Below, one piece after another: positions 1 to 8,494 of a DNA stretch of 64,000 nucleotides (within the stretch, counting starts at the first letter, position 1; each line of letters opens with the position of its first letter). A program made the position numbers and the translations under genes. Origin of the DNA: Rubripirellula sp. (lineage in GTDB: Bacteria > Planctomycetota > Planctomycetia > Pirellulales > Pirellulaceae). Location: positions 129,346 to 193,345 of the forward strand of contig JAAXJB010000047.1 of NCBI GenBank assembly GCA_012270065.1, written 5' to 3'. The notes beneath the pieces were generated by a model that worked only from the letters and a program-made list of their open reading frames with translations, searched no databases and had not been told where the DNA came from.

Positions 1-1
1 T

Positions 2-982
2 GTCAAACTGCCACCAGAGACCACTTTGTTGGCTGCTTGGGCTGCAGGTCGAGCGGTGGTTGCAGAGCCGGTGGGGGAGGTTGGCACTGAGAGCAAGTCC
101 TCGCTTGTTCGAGTTCCACTTGCACTGACACGTTTAGGACAACCGATCGAATTATTGCTTGAAGCGTCAGCCTCTGCAGCGCGCAGAGGCAATTATCTTC
201 CCGAGTTGCAGGAGATTCCCAATTCCGGTTTCTGGGTCACTCACTATGCTTCTTCTGGTCCTTCAGAAGTAGACCGAAAGAAACCGGCAGAATCTGCTGC
301 TCGAGGTCTGTCTCTTGCTCGCGGCGTGTGTGAATCTGTTGAGTCACTTGATCGCCTTTCACAGAGGCCAAGGGCTGAGATTGTTGCCTGGTTGCAGTTG
401 TGGATAAAACGCTATTTGATGATAGCCGATACCTACGGCCACCGTGTCAGGTTTGTAAAGGATCAGGATCAGGATCCACGCGAGTCGGTGCTGACGGACC
501 CTGTCAATCTATGGGCCAGCTCGGCAATGACGGCTGCGGAGCAGGAGCAGTGGATGGAATTCGATTCTCGGATGGGTGTGTTCGTTAACCGTTTTCTGAA
601 AGAAAGCGAACTGCAGGAAGCACGGGATGCCAAGTTTTTCTTTTTCGATGTGGGAGGGTTTGGAGGATTTTATCCCCAGACCATTTTCAAACAGGCTGCG
701 AAAGCTTCAGTGCCATCAGTGAAGCTCGCCTCGGAGAAGAGCAGCGGTTTACGGAATTTGATTGTCAACAGCATTACACTTGCCGTCATCGTTGCCTTGT
801 TGAGTTGCGTTGGCTCTTTGCAGCGGTTCATTGTTCCTGTTGTCCGGCATCCTGCATTCTGGTTGGCGTTGGTAGGCATTTTTGGATTCGCGGTCGCGCC
901 CGTGGCGGTTGCCGGTGCAATTCTTCTGGTTGCCATTGCCTTGCCAGTGTTTCCGGCCCGAGGCACATCGTCATCCGGTTAA
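2..982 (+). CDS. Unknown membrane protein, 5' end cut by window
   Basis: The frame is open from base 2 with no stop upstream, so the true start lies outside the window; the TTG at 26 is only the first possible internal start. About 326 codons are visible. The N-terminal two thirds are soluble, with no motif I recognise. The last 80 residues hold two or three hydrophobic segments (the run after NLIVNSITLAVIVALLS, then around HPAFWLALVGIFGF and VAVAGAILLVAIALPVF), which points to a C-terminal membrane anchor. A run of four Phe precedes a Gly/Phe-rich stretch before the first helix. The next gene on the same strand begins about 110 bases later. I do not recognise the family and propose no function. 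Confidence 0.7.
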   Translation, partial: VKLPPETTLLAAWAAGRAVVAEPVGEVGTESKSSLVRVPLALTRLGQPIELLLEASASAARRGNYLPELQEIPNSGFWVTHYASSGPSEVDRKKPAESAARGLSLARGVCESVESLDRLSQRPRAEIVAWLQLWIKRYLMIADTYGHRVRFVKDQDQDPRESVLTDPVNLWASSAMTAAEQEQWMEFDSRMGVFVNRFLKESELQEARDAKFFFFDVGGFGGFYPQTIFKQAAKASVPSVKLASEKSSGLRNLIVNSITLAVIVALLSCVGSLQRFIVPVVRHPAFWLALVGIFGFAVAPVAVAGAILLVAIALPVFPARGTSSSG

Positions 983-1095
983 ATGCGTTAGAATTCGGGT
1001 GAGCTCACGGGTAGTCTTTCGAATCAGTCCATGCTGGATATGAATTGGATGGCGATCGGATTTGTCACACTGATCCTGCTTGCAACGTACTAACG

Positions 1096-4083
1096 ATGAA
1101 AAATTCATTCGCAATGAAAAAGAATCTTGCAAGACCAAGCGTCTATGGATACCTGTTTCTGATTTGCTTCTTCATGAAATTTGGAGGTGGCTTGTCATAT
1201 GCGCAGAACACCTTGGAGGACAGGCGAAGCAGCGAAATCGACAAAAAGGCCAACGCTGCGCATTCGGTGACTGACATACAAGGGTCGTTCAGCTTGAGGT
1301 CAGGGTACACGGTACAGGCAATCGCAACGGAACCACTGATTGCTGATCCTGTGACTGCCCGACTTGATTCGGGTGGACGATTGTGGGTAGTCGAGATGCC
1401 CGATTACCCCATGGGTCCGGCTGATGGAAAGGCTCCGAGCGGCCGTATCAAGATACTTGCTGACAAGGATCATGATGGCGTCTTTGATCATGCAACGGTA
1501 TTCGCAAGTGGACTGTTGTTTGCCACCGGGATACAGCCGTATCGTGATGGAGCATTTGTAACTCTGGCTGGTAAAATCATCTTCCTGCGTGATCGGGACC
1601 ATGACGGTCAAGCCGATGAGACGGTTGTCTTATTCGAGGGATTTGCAGAGCAGAATGAGCAGTTACGCGCAAATCATCCTACCCTTGGTCCGGATGGTCT
1701 TGTTTATGTGGCTGGTGGATTGCGAGGGGGATCGATCAAAGCAGTGGATCCTCGTTATGACGCGCGGACAGCGCCAGTTGACCTGCGTGATCGCGATTTT
1801 TGCTTTGACCCGGAAGGCGGTTGGTGGGGCTCTGTTCCTGGAAAGAGCCAATTTGGCGTTTCGATTGATGACTTTGGCAGAAGATTTGGTTGCAGTAACC
1901 GGAATCCGGCCATGATGCCAGTCCTGACTCTGGATGCCGTTCAACGCGATCCGTTATTGGTGGGGCGAGATGCGATACACGACGTCGCATTGGCTGCGGA
2001 GAATTCGAAAGTGGTTTCCAAAGGACAGTCATGGACAACCAGTAATCTGCATTCTGGTCAATTCAGTGCAGCTTGTGGTGTTTTTGCTCCCGGCTGGTAC
2101 CAGGACGGTGAAGAGTGGTTGCTCGCATGTGAGCCCACCGCCTACGTTGTGCAACGCCAGAGGTTGTCACGTGAGGGCAGTGTCTGGAAGTCACGTCGAG
2201 AGGAAGAAGAACACGAGTTCATCTCTTCGGAAGATTCCTGGTTCAGACCAGTGGACATCACTGCTGGTCCCGGGAATTCTGTCTTCATTGTTGACATGGC
2301 ACGCGCTGTAATCGAGCATCCGGACTTCATGCCGATAGAACTCAAATCCCGACCTGATCAGCGAGATGGTACGTCCCTGGGTCGGATCTGGAGAGTTGCG
2401 AGGGAATCCGAAATCGCAGTCCCTTCGCGAATGGAGACTATCGATGATGCGATACGCTGGCTTCAGGCAGAATCAGCCTGGCAGCGAGCATCTGCATCGC
2501 AGTATCTCCTCGAAAGTAACAAGTCAGTCATCAAACCACTCAGTGAATTGCTGCTTGATGAGGAAGTTGTAACTACGGCAAGGTCTCGCGCAGCCTGGCT
2601 ACTGAAACGGCATGGATCGCTGAATCAGAATCAAGTGGAGTCCATGCTGCAAAGTAGTGATGCGCGATTGCGTGCGCTTGGTGTCCAGCTGTCACGGGGG
2701 ATCCCCGGATTATTGAAAGTGGTTTTGTCGCTGGCGGATGATGCCGATCCGCTGGTTGCGAGAACCGTAGCTGTCGAGGCGGGGGCAGGAGCTGATTTTC
2801 TGCCGTCGCGATTGAAGGCATTGGTCACGATTGGACGTCAGTGGTCCGGCACTGATCACTGGATTCGGCAGACCGTTGTGAGTGCAGATCAACATGTGAT
2901 GGAGCAGTTTGCCGGGCAACTGGCAAAATGGGAACGACCGGATTTGAAAGTGGTTCAGCACTTGGTGGAACGTATGGCAGTTGGTTCACCACAGGAAGCG
3001 ATCGCTGTGGTTTTAGCCGATACTGAATCTGAAGCACACAAAACCTCGTTGAGTCGTCGCGAGGTTGAGTTGCTGAAAGCGTGGGTGCGGGGACTGAGGA
3101 AATCCAGACAATCCGTGTCCAAGGTGGTTGCTGATTTACAAGAGCCTTTGCAAGCTGGTTTGCAGAACCTTATTTCGAAGATGTTGGTAACGGCCAAAGG
3201 AATTGGTAATCCGGCGGACCTCCGCGCGGCAGGGCTCATGCTTGCAGCAGACTTTGGGCAAGTAAAGTCTCCGTTGCGTGATCTTGTCAGTGATGATCAT
3301 GTACCCGCCGATGTGCAAGCGGTTGCCATGCCATTGAATTTACGAATAGATCCCGATTGGACGCGCGCCTTGCTCAATCAGGAGTTGATGGGAATGACCA
3401 TGATGGTCCGGTCTGCGGCAATTTCCGCTTGCTTGCGACGTTCCGACGATGCCAAGTGGTTTCTTCAACAGATTGAATCAGGGCAGATACCAAAAACGGT
3501 TGTCGACCCTGGTACTGGCAAGAAGTTCAGGCAGCATCCAGATGCCGAGGTGAAGGCGTTGGCATCCCGGCTGTTTGCGACTGACCCTGACCGGGCGAAG
3601 ATCCTGGCTTCATACGCAGAGTCAGCCAAAGAACTGGGTGATGCTCGTTCGGGTAAGAGTCTGTTCAAACAGCATTGTGCTGCCTGCCATCAAATTGATG
3701 GTGTTGGTACGAATGTCGGACCTGATATCAGTGATTCCCGAACGAAGACCCCTGCCGCACTTCTCACCTCAATTCTGGATCCGAATGCAGCGATTGATTC
3801 AGCATTCATGCAGCATCAGGTCTTGACGGTGGATGGCCGGGTTTTGGACGGTTTGCTGATTGGCGAGGCAAATGATGCTGTGATCCTTCAGCAAAAAGAA
3901 GGCAAACGCATCACCATTCAACGCAAGGACATCGAGACTTTACAGGCACCTGGCACTTCATTGATGCCAGAAGGTTTTGAGCAGATACTTGATCAGGAAA
4001 AAATGTCAGATTTGCTTTCGTACTTGAAGAATTGGCGGTATCTGGATGGTTCGATTCCCGGAAGAATTCCTGGCAGAGATTGA
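1096..4083 (+). CDS. PVC-type secreted cytochrome c / dehydrogenase-like propeller protein
   Basis: A protein of about 995 residues of the planctomycete/verrucomicrobial membrane-bound dehydrogenase class. I chose ATG 1096 (or 1114) over 1045 because it gives a clean signal peptide (MKKNLARPSVYGYLFLICFF, cleavage near SYAQ). After it comes a propeller-like domain with sugar-dehydrogenase-type repeats (ADKDHDGVFDHATVFASGL, DRDHDGQADETVVLFEGF), then a helical HEAT-like region around residues 470-800. A C-terminal cytochrome c domain has the heme site CAACH at residues 861-865, followed by GVGTNVGPDIS and a Met near the end as possible axial ligand. Family knowledge: these proteins are periplasmic and are thought to oxidise carbohydrates; the substrate is unknown. 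It is followed by a Gfo/Idh/MocA oxidoreductase. Confidence 0.9.
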   Translation: MKNSFAMKKNLARPSVYGYLFLICFFMKFGGGLSYAQNTLEDRRSSEIDKKANAAHSVTDIQGSFSLRSGYTVQAIATEPLIADPVTARLDSGGRLWVVEMPDYPMGPADGKAPSGRIKILADKDHDGVFDHATVFASGLLFATGIQPYRDGAFVTLAGKIIFLRDRDHDGQADETVVLFEGFAEQNEQLRANHPTLGPDGLVYVAGGLRGGSIKAVDPRYDARTAPVDLRDRDFCFDPEGGWWGSVPGKSQFGVSIDDFGRRFGCSNRNPAMMPVLTLDAVQRDPLLVGRDAIHDVALAAENSKVVSKGQSWTTSNLHSGQFSAACGVFAPGWYQDGEEWLLACEPTAYVVQRQRLSREGSVWKSRREEEEHEFISSEDSWFRPVDITAGPGNSVFIVDMARAVIEHPDFMPIELKSRPDQRDGTSLGRIWRVARESEIAVPSRMETIDDAIRWLQAESAWQRASASQYLLESNKSVIKPLSELLLDEEVVTTARSRAAWLLKRHGSLNQNQVESMLQSSDARLRALGVQLSRGIPGLLKVVLSLADDADPLVARTVAVEAGAGADFLPSRLKALVTIGRQWSGTDHWIRQTVVSADQHVMEQFAGQLAKWERPDLKVVQHLVERMAVGSPQEAIAVVLADTESEAHKTSLSRREVELLKAWVRGLRKSRQSVSKVVADLQEPLQAGLQNLISKMLVTAKGIGNPADLRAAGLMLAADFGQVKSPLRDLVSDDHVPADVQAVAMPLNLRIDPDWTRALLNQELMGMTMMVRSAAISACLRRSDDAKWFLQQIESGQIPKTVVDPGTGKKFRQHPDAEVKALASRLFATDPDRAKILASYAESAKELGDARSGKSLFKQHCAACHQIDGVGTNVGPDISDSRTKTPAALLTSILDPNAAIDSAFMQHQVLTVDGRVLDGLLIGEANDAVILQQKEGKRITIQRKDIETLQAPGTSLMPEGFEQILDQEKMSDLLSYLKNWRYLDGSIPGRIPGRD

Positions 4084-4184
4084 GGGGTTTCGATAACCAA
4101 CTGGGGTCGAGTCTGTTCTGTTGTTTGGTGAGAATGTGTATTTCCTGGATTTGGGCCGTCACGGGTGGAATTGATCATGGGTGT

Positions 4185-4250
4185 AAGTCGGTAAAGCCAG
4201 AGGCGGAAGCCGGTAAAGACAGGGCCGGAAGCCAATAAAAACAGAGAAAG
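4185..4250. repeat. 22-bp tandem repeat, 2 good copies and 1 degenerate
   Basis: Copies lie at 4185-4206 and 4207-4228 and share 18 of 22 bases (core cggtaaag). A third, more diverged copy at 4229-4250 runs into the purine-rich ribosome-binding region of the oxidoreductase that starts at 4254. One of several short intergenic tandem duplications in this window. Confidence 0.75.
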
Positions 4251-4253
4251 AGC

Positions 4254-5426
4254 ATGAACACACGACAAGGCCAGCGACCGTTGCGGATGGGACTTATCGG
4301 TGGTGGCGGCAGCGGTTTCATTGGTCAGGTTCATGTGACTGCGGCAACATTGGATCGACAGGCGACCCTTGTTGCCGGAGCGCTCTCGTCAAATCCAAAT
4401 AAATCCAGAGCGTCCGCAGCGGAATTTGGGATTCCGCCAGACCGAGCGTATGGATCTTTTCATGAGTTGATTCAAGGTGAGAAATCAAGGCCACCTGATG
4501 AACGAATCGACTTCATTTCCATCGCGACACCAAACCACACCCATCGGGAAATTGCTTGTGCAGCACTTGAAGCAGGGTTTCACGTGGTATGTGACAAACC
4601 GATGACAATCAGCATGTCGGATGCGGATGCGATGTTTCAAGTTGTACGTAATTCAAACGCAATCTTTGCCTTGACTCACAACTACTCCGGGTATCCGCTT
4701 GTCCGTCAGGCTCGAGAGTTGGTCGCCTCGGGGGCTCTGGGTGATTTGATTGCAGTTCGAGCAAATTACGTTCAAGGTTGGATGCATGGAATGGATCCAG
4801 ATGCGGTGCCCTCGCGAGGAGCATGGAAGTCGGATCCGGATAAAAACGGACTCGCTGGCTCACTTGGCGATATTGGAACACACGCTTTTCATTTGGTGCA
4901 GTTCATTACCGGTATGACTCCTTCCAGAGTACTGAGTCATATGCGTTCATATTCCAACCATCATCAATTGGATGATTATGGCCATGCGATGTTGCAATTC
5001 GATGCAGGTACAACCGGTCTTGTAACATGGAGTCAGGTTTCACATGGACGTCTGAATGATCTATCCATTGAAGTTGATGGATCCAAAGCTTCATTGACTT
5101 GGCGTCAGGAGGAGCCCAATCAGCTTTACGTGCGTGCTTTAGGTGAGCCGACCAGAATATACGAACGGAATCCAAACGCTGATTACAGTCTGCCAACTGC
5201 CGTGTCAGCCTGTCGTCTGCCGGGTGGTCATCCGGAAGCATTCTTCGAAGCATTTGCAAATGTATATCGTGATGTGTTTTCTGATATACGCCGCTTCATG
5301 CGGGGTGAAAAACCTGACTCCAAAAAAAATCTGTACCCTTCCATCATTGATGGAGTGAATGGAGTTCGCTTCATTCAAAGATGTCTGGAAAGCTCGGCGG
5401 CAGACGCTGGCTGGCGGGCGTGGTAA
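4254..5426 (+). CDS. Gfo/Idh/MocA family NAD(P)-dependent oxidoreductase
   Basis: 390 residues. The N-terminal Rossmann fold has the dinucleotide loop GLIGGGGSGFIGQVH at residues 13-27. It continues with the family signatures ISIATPNHTHREIACAALEAG and VVCDKPMTIS, where the DKP replaces the common EKP. The second half is the alpha/beta substrate domain, with a conserved GSLGDIGTHAFHL (His as likely catalytic residue). Such enzymes oxidise or epimerise sugars and inositols in the cytoplasm. There is no signal peptide. The start is set by AGAGAAAGAG just upstream of ATG. It lies 170 bases after the PVC cytochrome, and a DUF5722 glycosidase-like gene follows convergently, suggesting a small carbohydrate-use neighbourhood. 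The substrate cannot be read from sequence. Confidence 0.92.
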   Translation: MNTRQGQRPLRMGLIGGGGSGFIGQVHVTAATLDRQATLVAGALSSNPNKSRASAAEFGIPPDRAYGSFHELIQGEKSRPPDERIDFISIATPNHTHREIACAALEAGFHVVCDKPMTISMSDADAMFQVVRNSNAIFALTHNYSGYPLVRQARELVASGALGDLIAVRANYVQGWMHGMDPDAVPSRGAWKSDPDKNGLAGSLGDIGTHAFHLVQFITGMTPSRVLSHMRSYSNHHQLDDYGHAMLQFDAGTTGLVTWSQVSHGRLNDLSIEVDGSKASLTWRQEEPNQLYVRALGEPTRIYERNPNADYSLPTAVSACRLPGGHPEAFFEAFANVYRDVFSDIRRFMRGEKPDSKKNLYPSIIDGVNGVRFIQRCLESSAADAGWRAW

Positions 5427-5457
5427 CGATGTTTTCTGTTGACCAGTGAGCGGCAGA

Positions 5458-7602
5458 TCAGGGTTTGGGTAGTCCTTTGGTACGCTCTTTTTCTGCTTCG
5501 GTATTGATCGCCTGATACACGTTCCACGAATGTTTCCGTTTACCGTGTGGATTCTGTTTGGTTGGTAATGTTCGGAGACCGAGCATCAAACCTCCTTCGT
5601 CCGGATGGTCGATCCAACGGTGATAGTGAAAAGACTCGACCCATGGAAAGTTGCGAACACGCTGCATGGCGTAATGCAATGATCCGGCTTGCTTCTTCTG
5701 ATCGGAAATTCCATAGCTCGCAGTGTGGTATCCCTGTTCACTCAGCAGGACTCCTCTTCTTTTTCCGCTTTGCTGTCTCATTGAGGAGTGACTCAGGAAA
5801 TCACCCAGCACTTGCAGATTCTGCATTGTGATCAACGGGGTGTCCTGATGGTCCTGGGCATTACGGTCGTTCCATGCGGTTGGTGCGAAGAGGCTTTGAG
5901 GGTAGGGGTGATAGGCCACTCCCCAGGCGAAATCACCTTCGATTTTTGAATACTTCTGCAGGTCGATTAACGTCTGTTTGGGGGAAAGTTGCTTCCAGTG
6001 GTTCGGTTTCTTGACCGTCCAGTTATGTGTCAGCGAAACGAACACTCTTGCGTGCGGATTGAACTGTCGCGCAGCGTTATGAATCATACGCATGGAGCGG
6101 TAATACGTCTCCAGAAAAATCTCATCGGGTTGCTCTCCCATGTTGGTCCAAACCGGGTGGTAGTCGACTTCATTGTGGGCAATCCAGTTGGTGATGACTC
6201 CCGGTGACCGACTGGCATCACTGTATCGTTCAGCAATACGACTCAGCAGATGACCATAGATAGCAGCGCCTCGACTACTGGTTAGATCAGGCATTGCGTA
6301 GACACCGCCTTCAGTTTCCGGATGTTGCAGCACAAGATGCGTCGCGTTACCTTTCGAGCGGGGGATCAGGACGATTGCAGAAACAACAATCCTGTGTTGT
6401 CGACAAAAACCAACGAGTTGATCGAGTGGGCCAAAAGCACCCGTGTTGAAATAGACTTTGGGGCCAGGTGCCGGAATTGCTTCCCGACCGGGACCGTCCG
6501 AATCAATGAGAAACCGGTTCAGCACAAGATTTACAGTGACCGCAGAAATACCCAGATCGAGGAGGTCAGATTTAGGACCCCGGTTGCTGAATCCACTGAG
6601 CCCTTTCTGATCGGCAGGTACGAGTGGAGACTTGGTAGAGGACTCGTTTGTCTCAAAAGCAGAAGGAAAGTGCCTGGCTGAGAGAAAACCGTCATGGTTC
6701 GGATTGGGAGCAGCAGCCCGTAGTCTCCACCCACTGTAAAGCCGATCACGGTCACCTGCCACTCTGGGCAAAGTGATTGAGAACTGTCCACTGGCTGAAT
6801 TGACAGGAGTCTCAATTGGAATTCCTGTTTCATCGATTCGGGTATACGACGGAAACTCGACCAGTTGAACACTTGTGGCTGCGCTGGAATTGTCATCAAA
6901 CGGTATTGTTCCCTCCAACGTGACAGTGTCTGTGCCAACTGAAATTCTGGTGAAGTGTGCAACAAAACTCTCTGTTCCATATGATCGAATGGCCCGAGCT
7001 GTCTGCAGCTTGGCTGCTTCCACTTTCAGAGCATTGGCAGCATGATCACGCTCCTGTTGGGTGGGCGGTCGGATATGAAGATTCCGGATGGTGATGATTC
7101 GACCCTCTCGCTCCCCGAGGTCGAGTCTTATCTGTGTAATCCGGTCAGGAAGAGTCTTTCCTGTCGGAGCATTGATAGGTGCAGAATATTCCCGCCAGCC
7201 TTCAGCAATTGGTAGATCAGGAATTTTCAATTGCATGTCCGACGTGATCGGAGGGCCGGGAAACAGGGAGAGATTTTCGATTCCGTCGGGGCAGAAGTAC
7301 TCGAACGATAAAACCGGTTCGGTCACTTGCAAGGGCTTGTCCAATTTCCAGATCAGAAATGGATCGATGCCTGTCGTGGTTATTTTCAGGTCGCGTGCCT
7401 GCGTGGTTAGCGACACATGATTGGTGCGCCATGGAGCTTCCGTAGAGAGTACAGGTACCGTCTCGTTGGCCATCAATGCACAACAGAAATGTAAAGCCTG
7501 AATTTCACGCAGACACAAAAGTACCGCAATCGAAAAGATGATTTGGGCTGTTTTCACTGGATGTGTATTTTGTTTGCTTTTGTTGTCACTATATTGATGC
7601 AT
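5458..7602 (-). CDS. DUF5722-type secreted protein, TIM-barrel glycosidase-like
   Basis: About 714 residues from ATG 7602 (a TTG at 7608 is also in frame). An N-terminal hydrophobic stretch near residues 20-45 (IIFSIAVLLCL) looks like a signal or anchor. A beta-rich carbohydrate-binding-like region follows, then a domain around residues 330-700 resembling a clan-A glycosidase barrel. It contains ITNWIAHNEVDYHP (an Asn-Glu pair as in an acid/base site) and VLLSEQGYHT (a Glu in the position of a nucleophile). I recognise the overall pattern as DUF5722, a family common in planctomycetes; the glycosidase reading is inference. It is transcribed divergently from nth, with only 28 bases between the two start codons. 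Confidence 0.8.
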   Translation of the reverse strand: MHQYSDNKSKQNTHPVKTAQIIFSIAVLLCLREIQALHFCCALMANETVPVLSTEAPWRTNHVSLTTQARDLKITTTGIDPFLIWKLDKPLQVTEPVLSFEYFCPDGIENLSLFPGPPITSDMQLKIPDLPIAEGWREYSAPINAPTGKTLPDRITQIRLDLGEREGRIITIRNLHIRPPTQQERDHAANALKVEAAKLQTARAIRSYGTESFVAHFTRISVGTDTVTLEGTIPFDDNSSAATSVQLVEFPSYTRIDETGIPIETPVNSASGQFSITLPRVAGDRDRLYSGWRLRAAAPNPNHDGFLSARHFPSAFETNESSTKSPLVPADQKGLSGFSNRGPKSDLLDLGISAVTVNLVLNRFLIDSDGPGREAIPAPGPKVYFNTGAFGPLDQLVGFCRQHRIVVSAIVLIPRSKGNATHLVLQHPETEGGVYAMPDLTSSRGAAIYGHLLSRIAERYSDASRSPGVITNWIAHNEVDYHPVWTNMGEQPDEIFLETYYRSMRMIHNAARQFNPHARVFVSLTHNWTVKKPNHWKQLSPKQTLIDLQKYSKIEGDFAWGVAYHPYPQSLFAPTAWNDRNAQDHQDTPLITMQNLQVLGDFLSHSSMRQQSGKRRGVLLSEQGYHTASYGISDQKKQAGSLHYAMQRVRNFPWVESFHYHRWIDHPDEGGLMLGLRTLPTKQNPHGKRKHSWNVYQAINTEAEKERTKGLPKP

Positions 7603-7630
7603 CGACAAACCACAGGAGAACGATGGGCTG

Positions 7631-8284
7631 ATGAAGAAGCAGGAAAGAGCAGATCTGGTTCGTGAGAGATTGGGAAAACTATACCCTGATCCTCCAGTGC
7701 CTCTGGACCATCAGGACGAGTTTACCTTGCTTGTTGCTGTCCTGTTAAGCGCCCAGTGCACTGACAAGAAAGTGAATGAAGTCACACCGGAATTATTTCG
7801 TTTGGCGCCGGATCCCAAGTCAATGCAGAGTTTGGGTGAGAAGAAAATTCTGTCAATCATTCGACCCTTGGGTTTGTCAAAGCAGAAAGCAAAAAGTCTT
7901 GCCGGTCTTGCAGCCATGGTCATGGACCGATTTGATGGGGAAGTTCCCAGGAATTTCGAAGATTTGGAGAGTCTTCCTGGCGTTGGTCATAAAACGGCAA
8001 GCGTTGTCATGGCTCAGGCGTTTGGTGTCCCGGCATTCCCCGTTGATACTCACATCCATCGTTTGGCACAACGATGGGGGCTTTCCAGTGGGAAAAATGT
8101 GGTTCAAACCGAGAGGGATCTCAAGAAAGTTTTCCCGAAGTCAGATTGGAATGATCTGCATCTGCAGATCATTTTCTATGGCCGTGAGCATTGCACCGCA
8201 CGGGGTTGCGATGGAACCACTTGTCCGATGTGTCAGGAATTGTATCCACGCCGGCGTAAGCCTGTTGTCTGGAAGAAGCCCTGA
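7631..8284 (+). CDS. nth: Endonuclease III (DNA glycosylase/AP lyase)
   Basis: 217 residues, normal family length. Base-excision-repair enzyme that removes oxidised pyrimidines and cuts AP sites. The helix-hairpin-helix LPGVGHKTASVVMAQA holds catalytic Lys121; the catalytic Asp139 is in FPVDTHIHRLAQRWG. The iron-sulfur region at the C terminus is unusual. Cysteines lie at 188, 193, 198 and 201 (C-x4-C-x4-C-x2-C) rather than the Escherichia coli spacing C-x6-C-x2-C-x5-C, and the usual last cysteine position is Arg. ATG 7631 is preceded by an AGGAGA motif at some distance. Confident on family; whether the cluster is present is open. Confidence 0.95.
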   Translation: MKKQERADLVRERLGKLYPDPPVPLDHQDEFTLLVAVLLSAQCTDKKVNEVTPELFRLAPDPKSMQSLGEKKILSIIRPLGLSKQKAKSLAGLAAMVMDRFDGEVPRNFEDLESLPGVGHKTASVVMAQAFGVPAFPVDTHIHRLAQRWGLSSGKNVVQTERDLKKVFPKSDWNDLHLQIIFYGREHCTARGCDGTTCPMCQELYPRRRKPVVWKKP

Positions 8285-8436
8285 ATGAATGTTGAGAGTG
8301 GCGATTCAGCCGGTTTTGACATTTTTGATTGACTCCTCGATTCAAACGTCCATCTGTTCAAAGTCTTTATCACCAGAACGGATGCTTCAGGGTCTTTTTC
8401 TTCGGTTGTCTGGTCGGCACCATTCGGGCAACCTGC

Positions 8437-8474
8437 GGTTCTGTGGGGTTCTGTGGGGTTCGGGGTTCTGTCGG
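8437..8474. repeat. 10-bp tandem repeat ggttctgtgg
   Basis: Two perfect copies (8437-8446, 8447-8456) are followed by a shortened copy (8457-8463) and a variant (8464-8474). It sits between the stop of nth and the stop of proB, which converge here. Confidence 0.7.
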
Positions 8475-8494
8475 AAGTCCACAGCCTGAAAATA

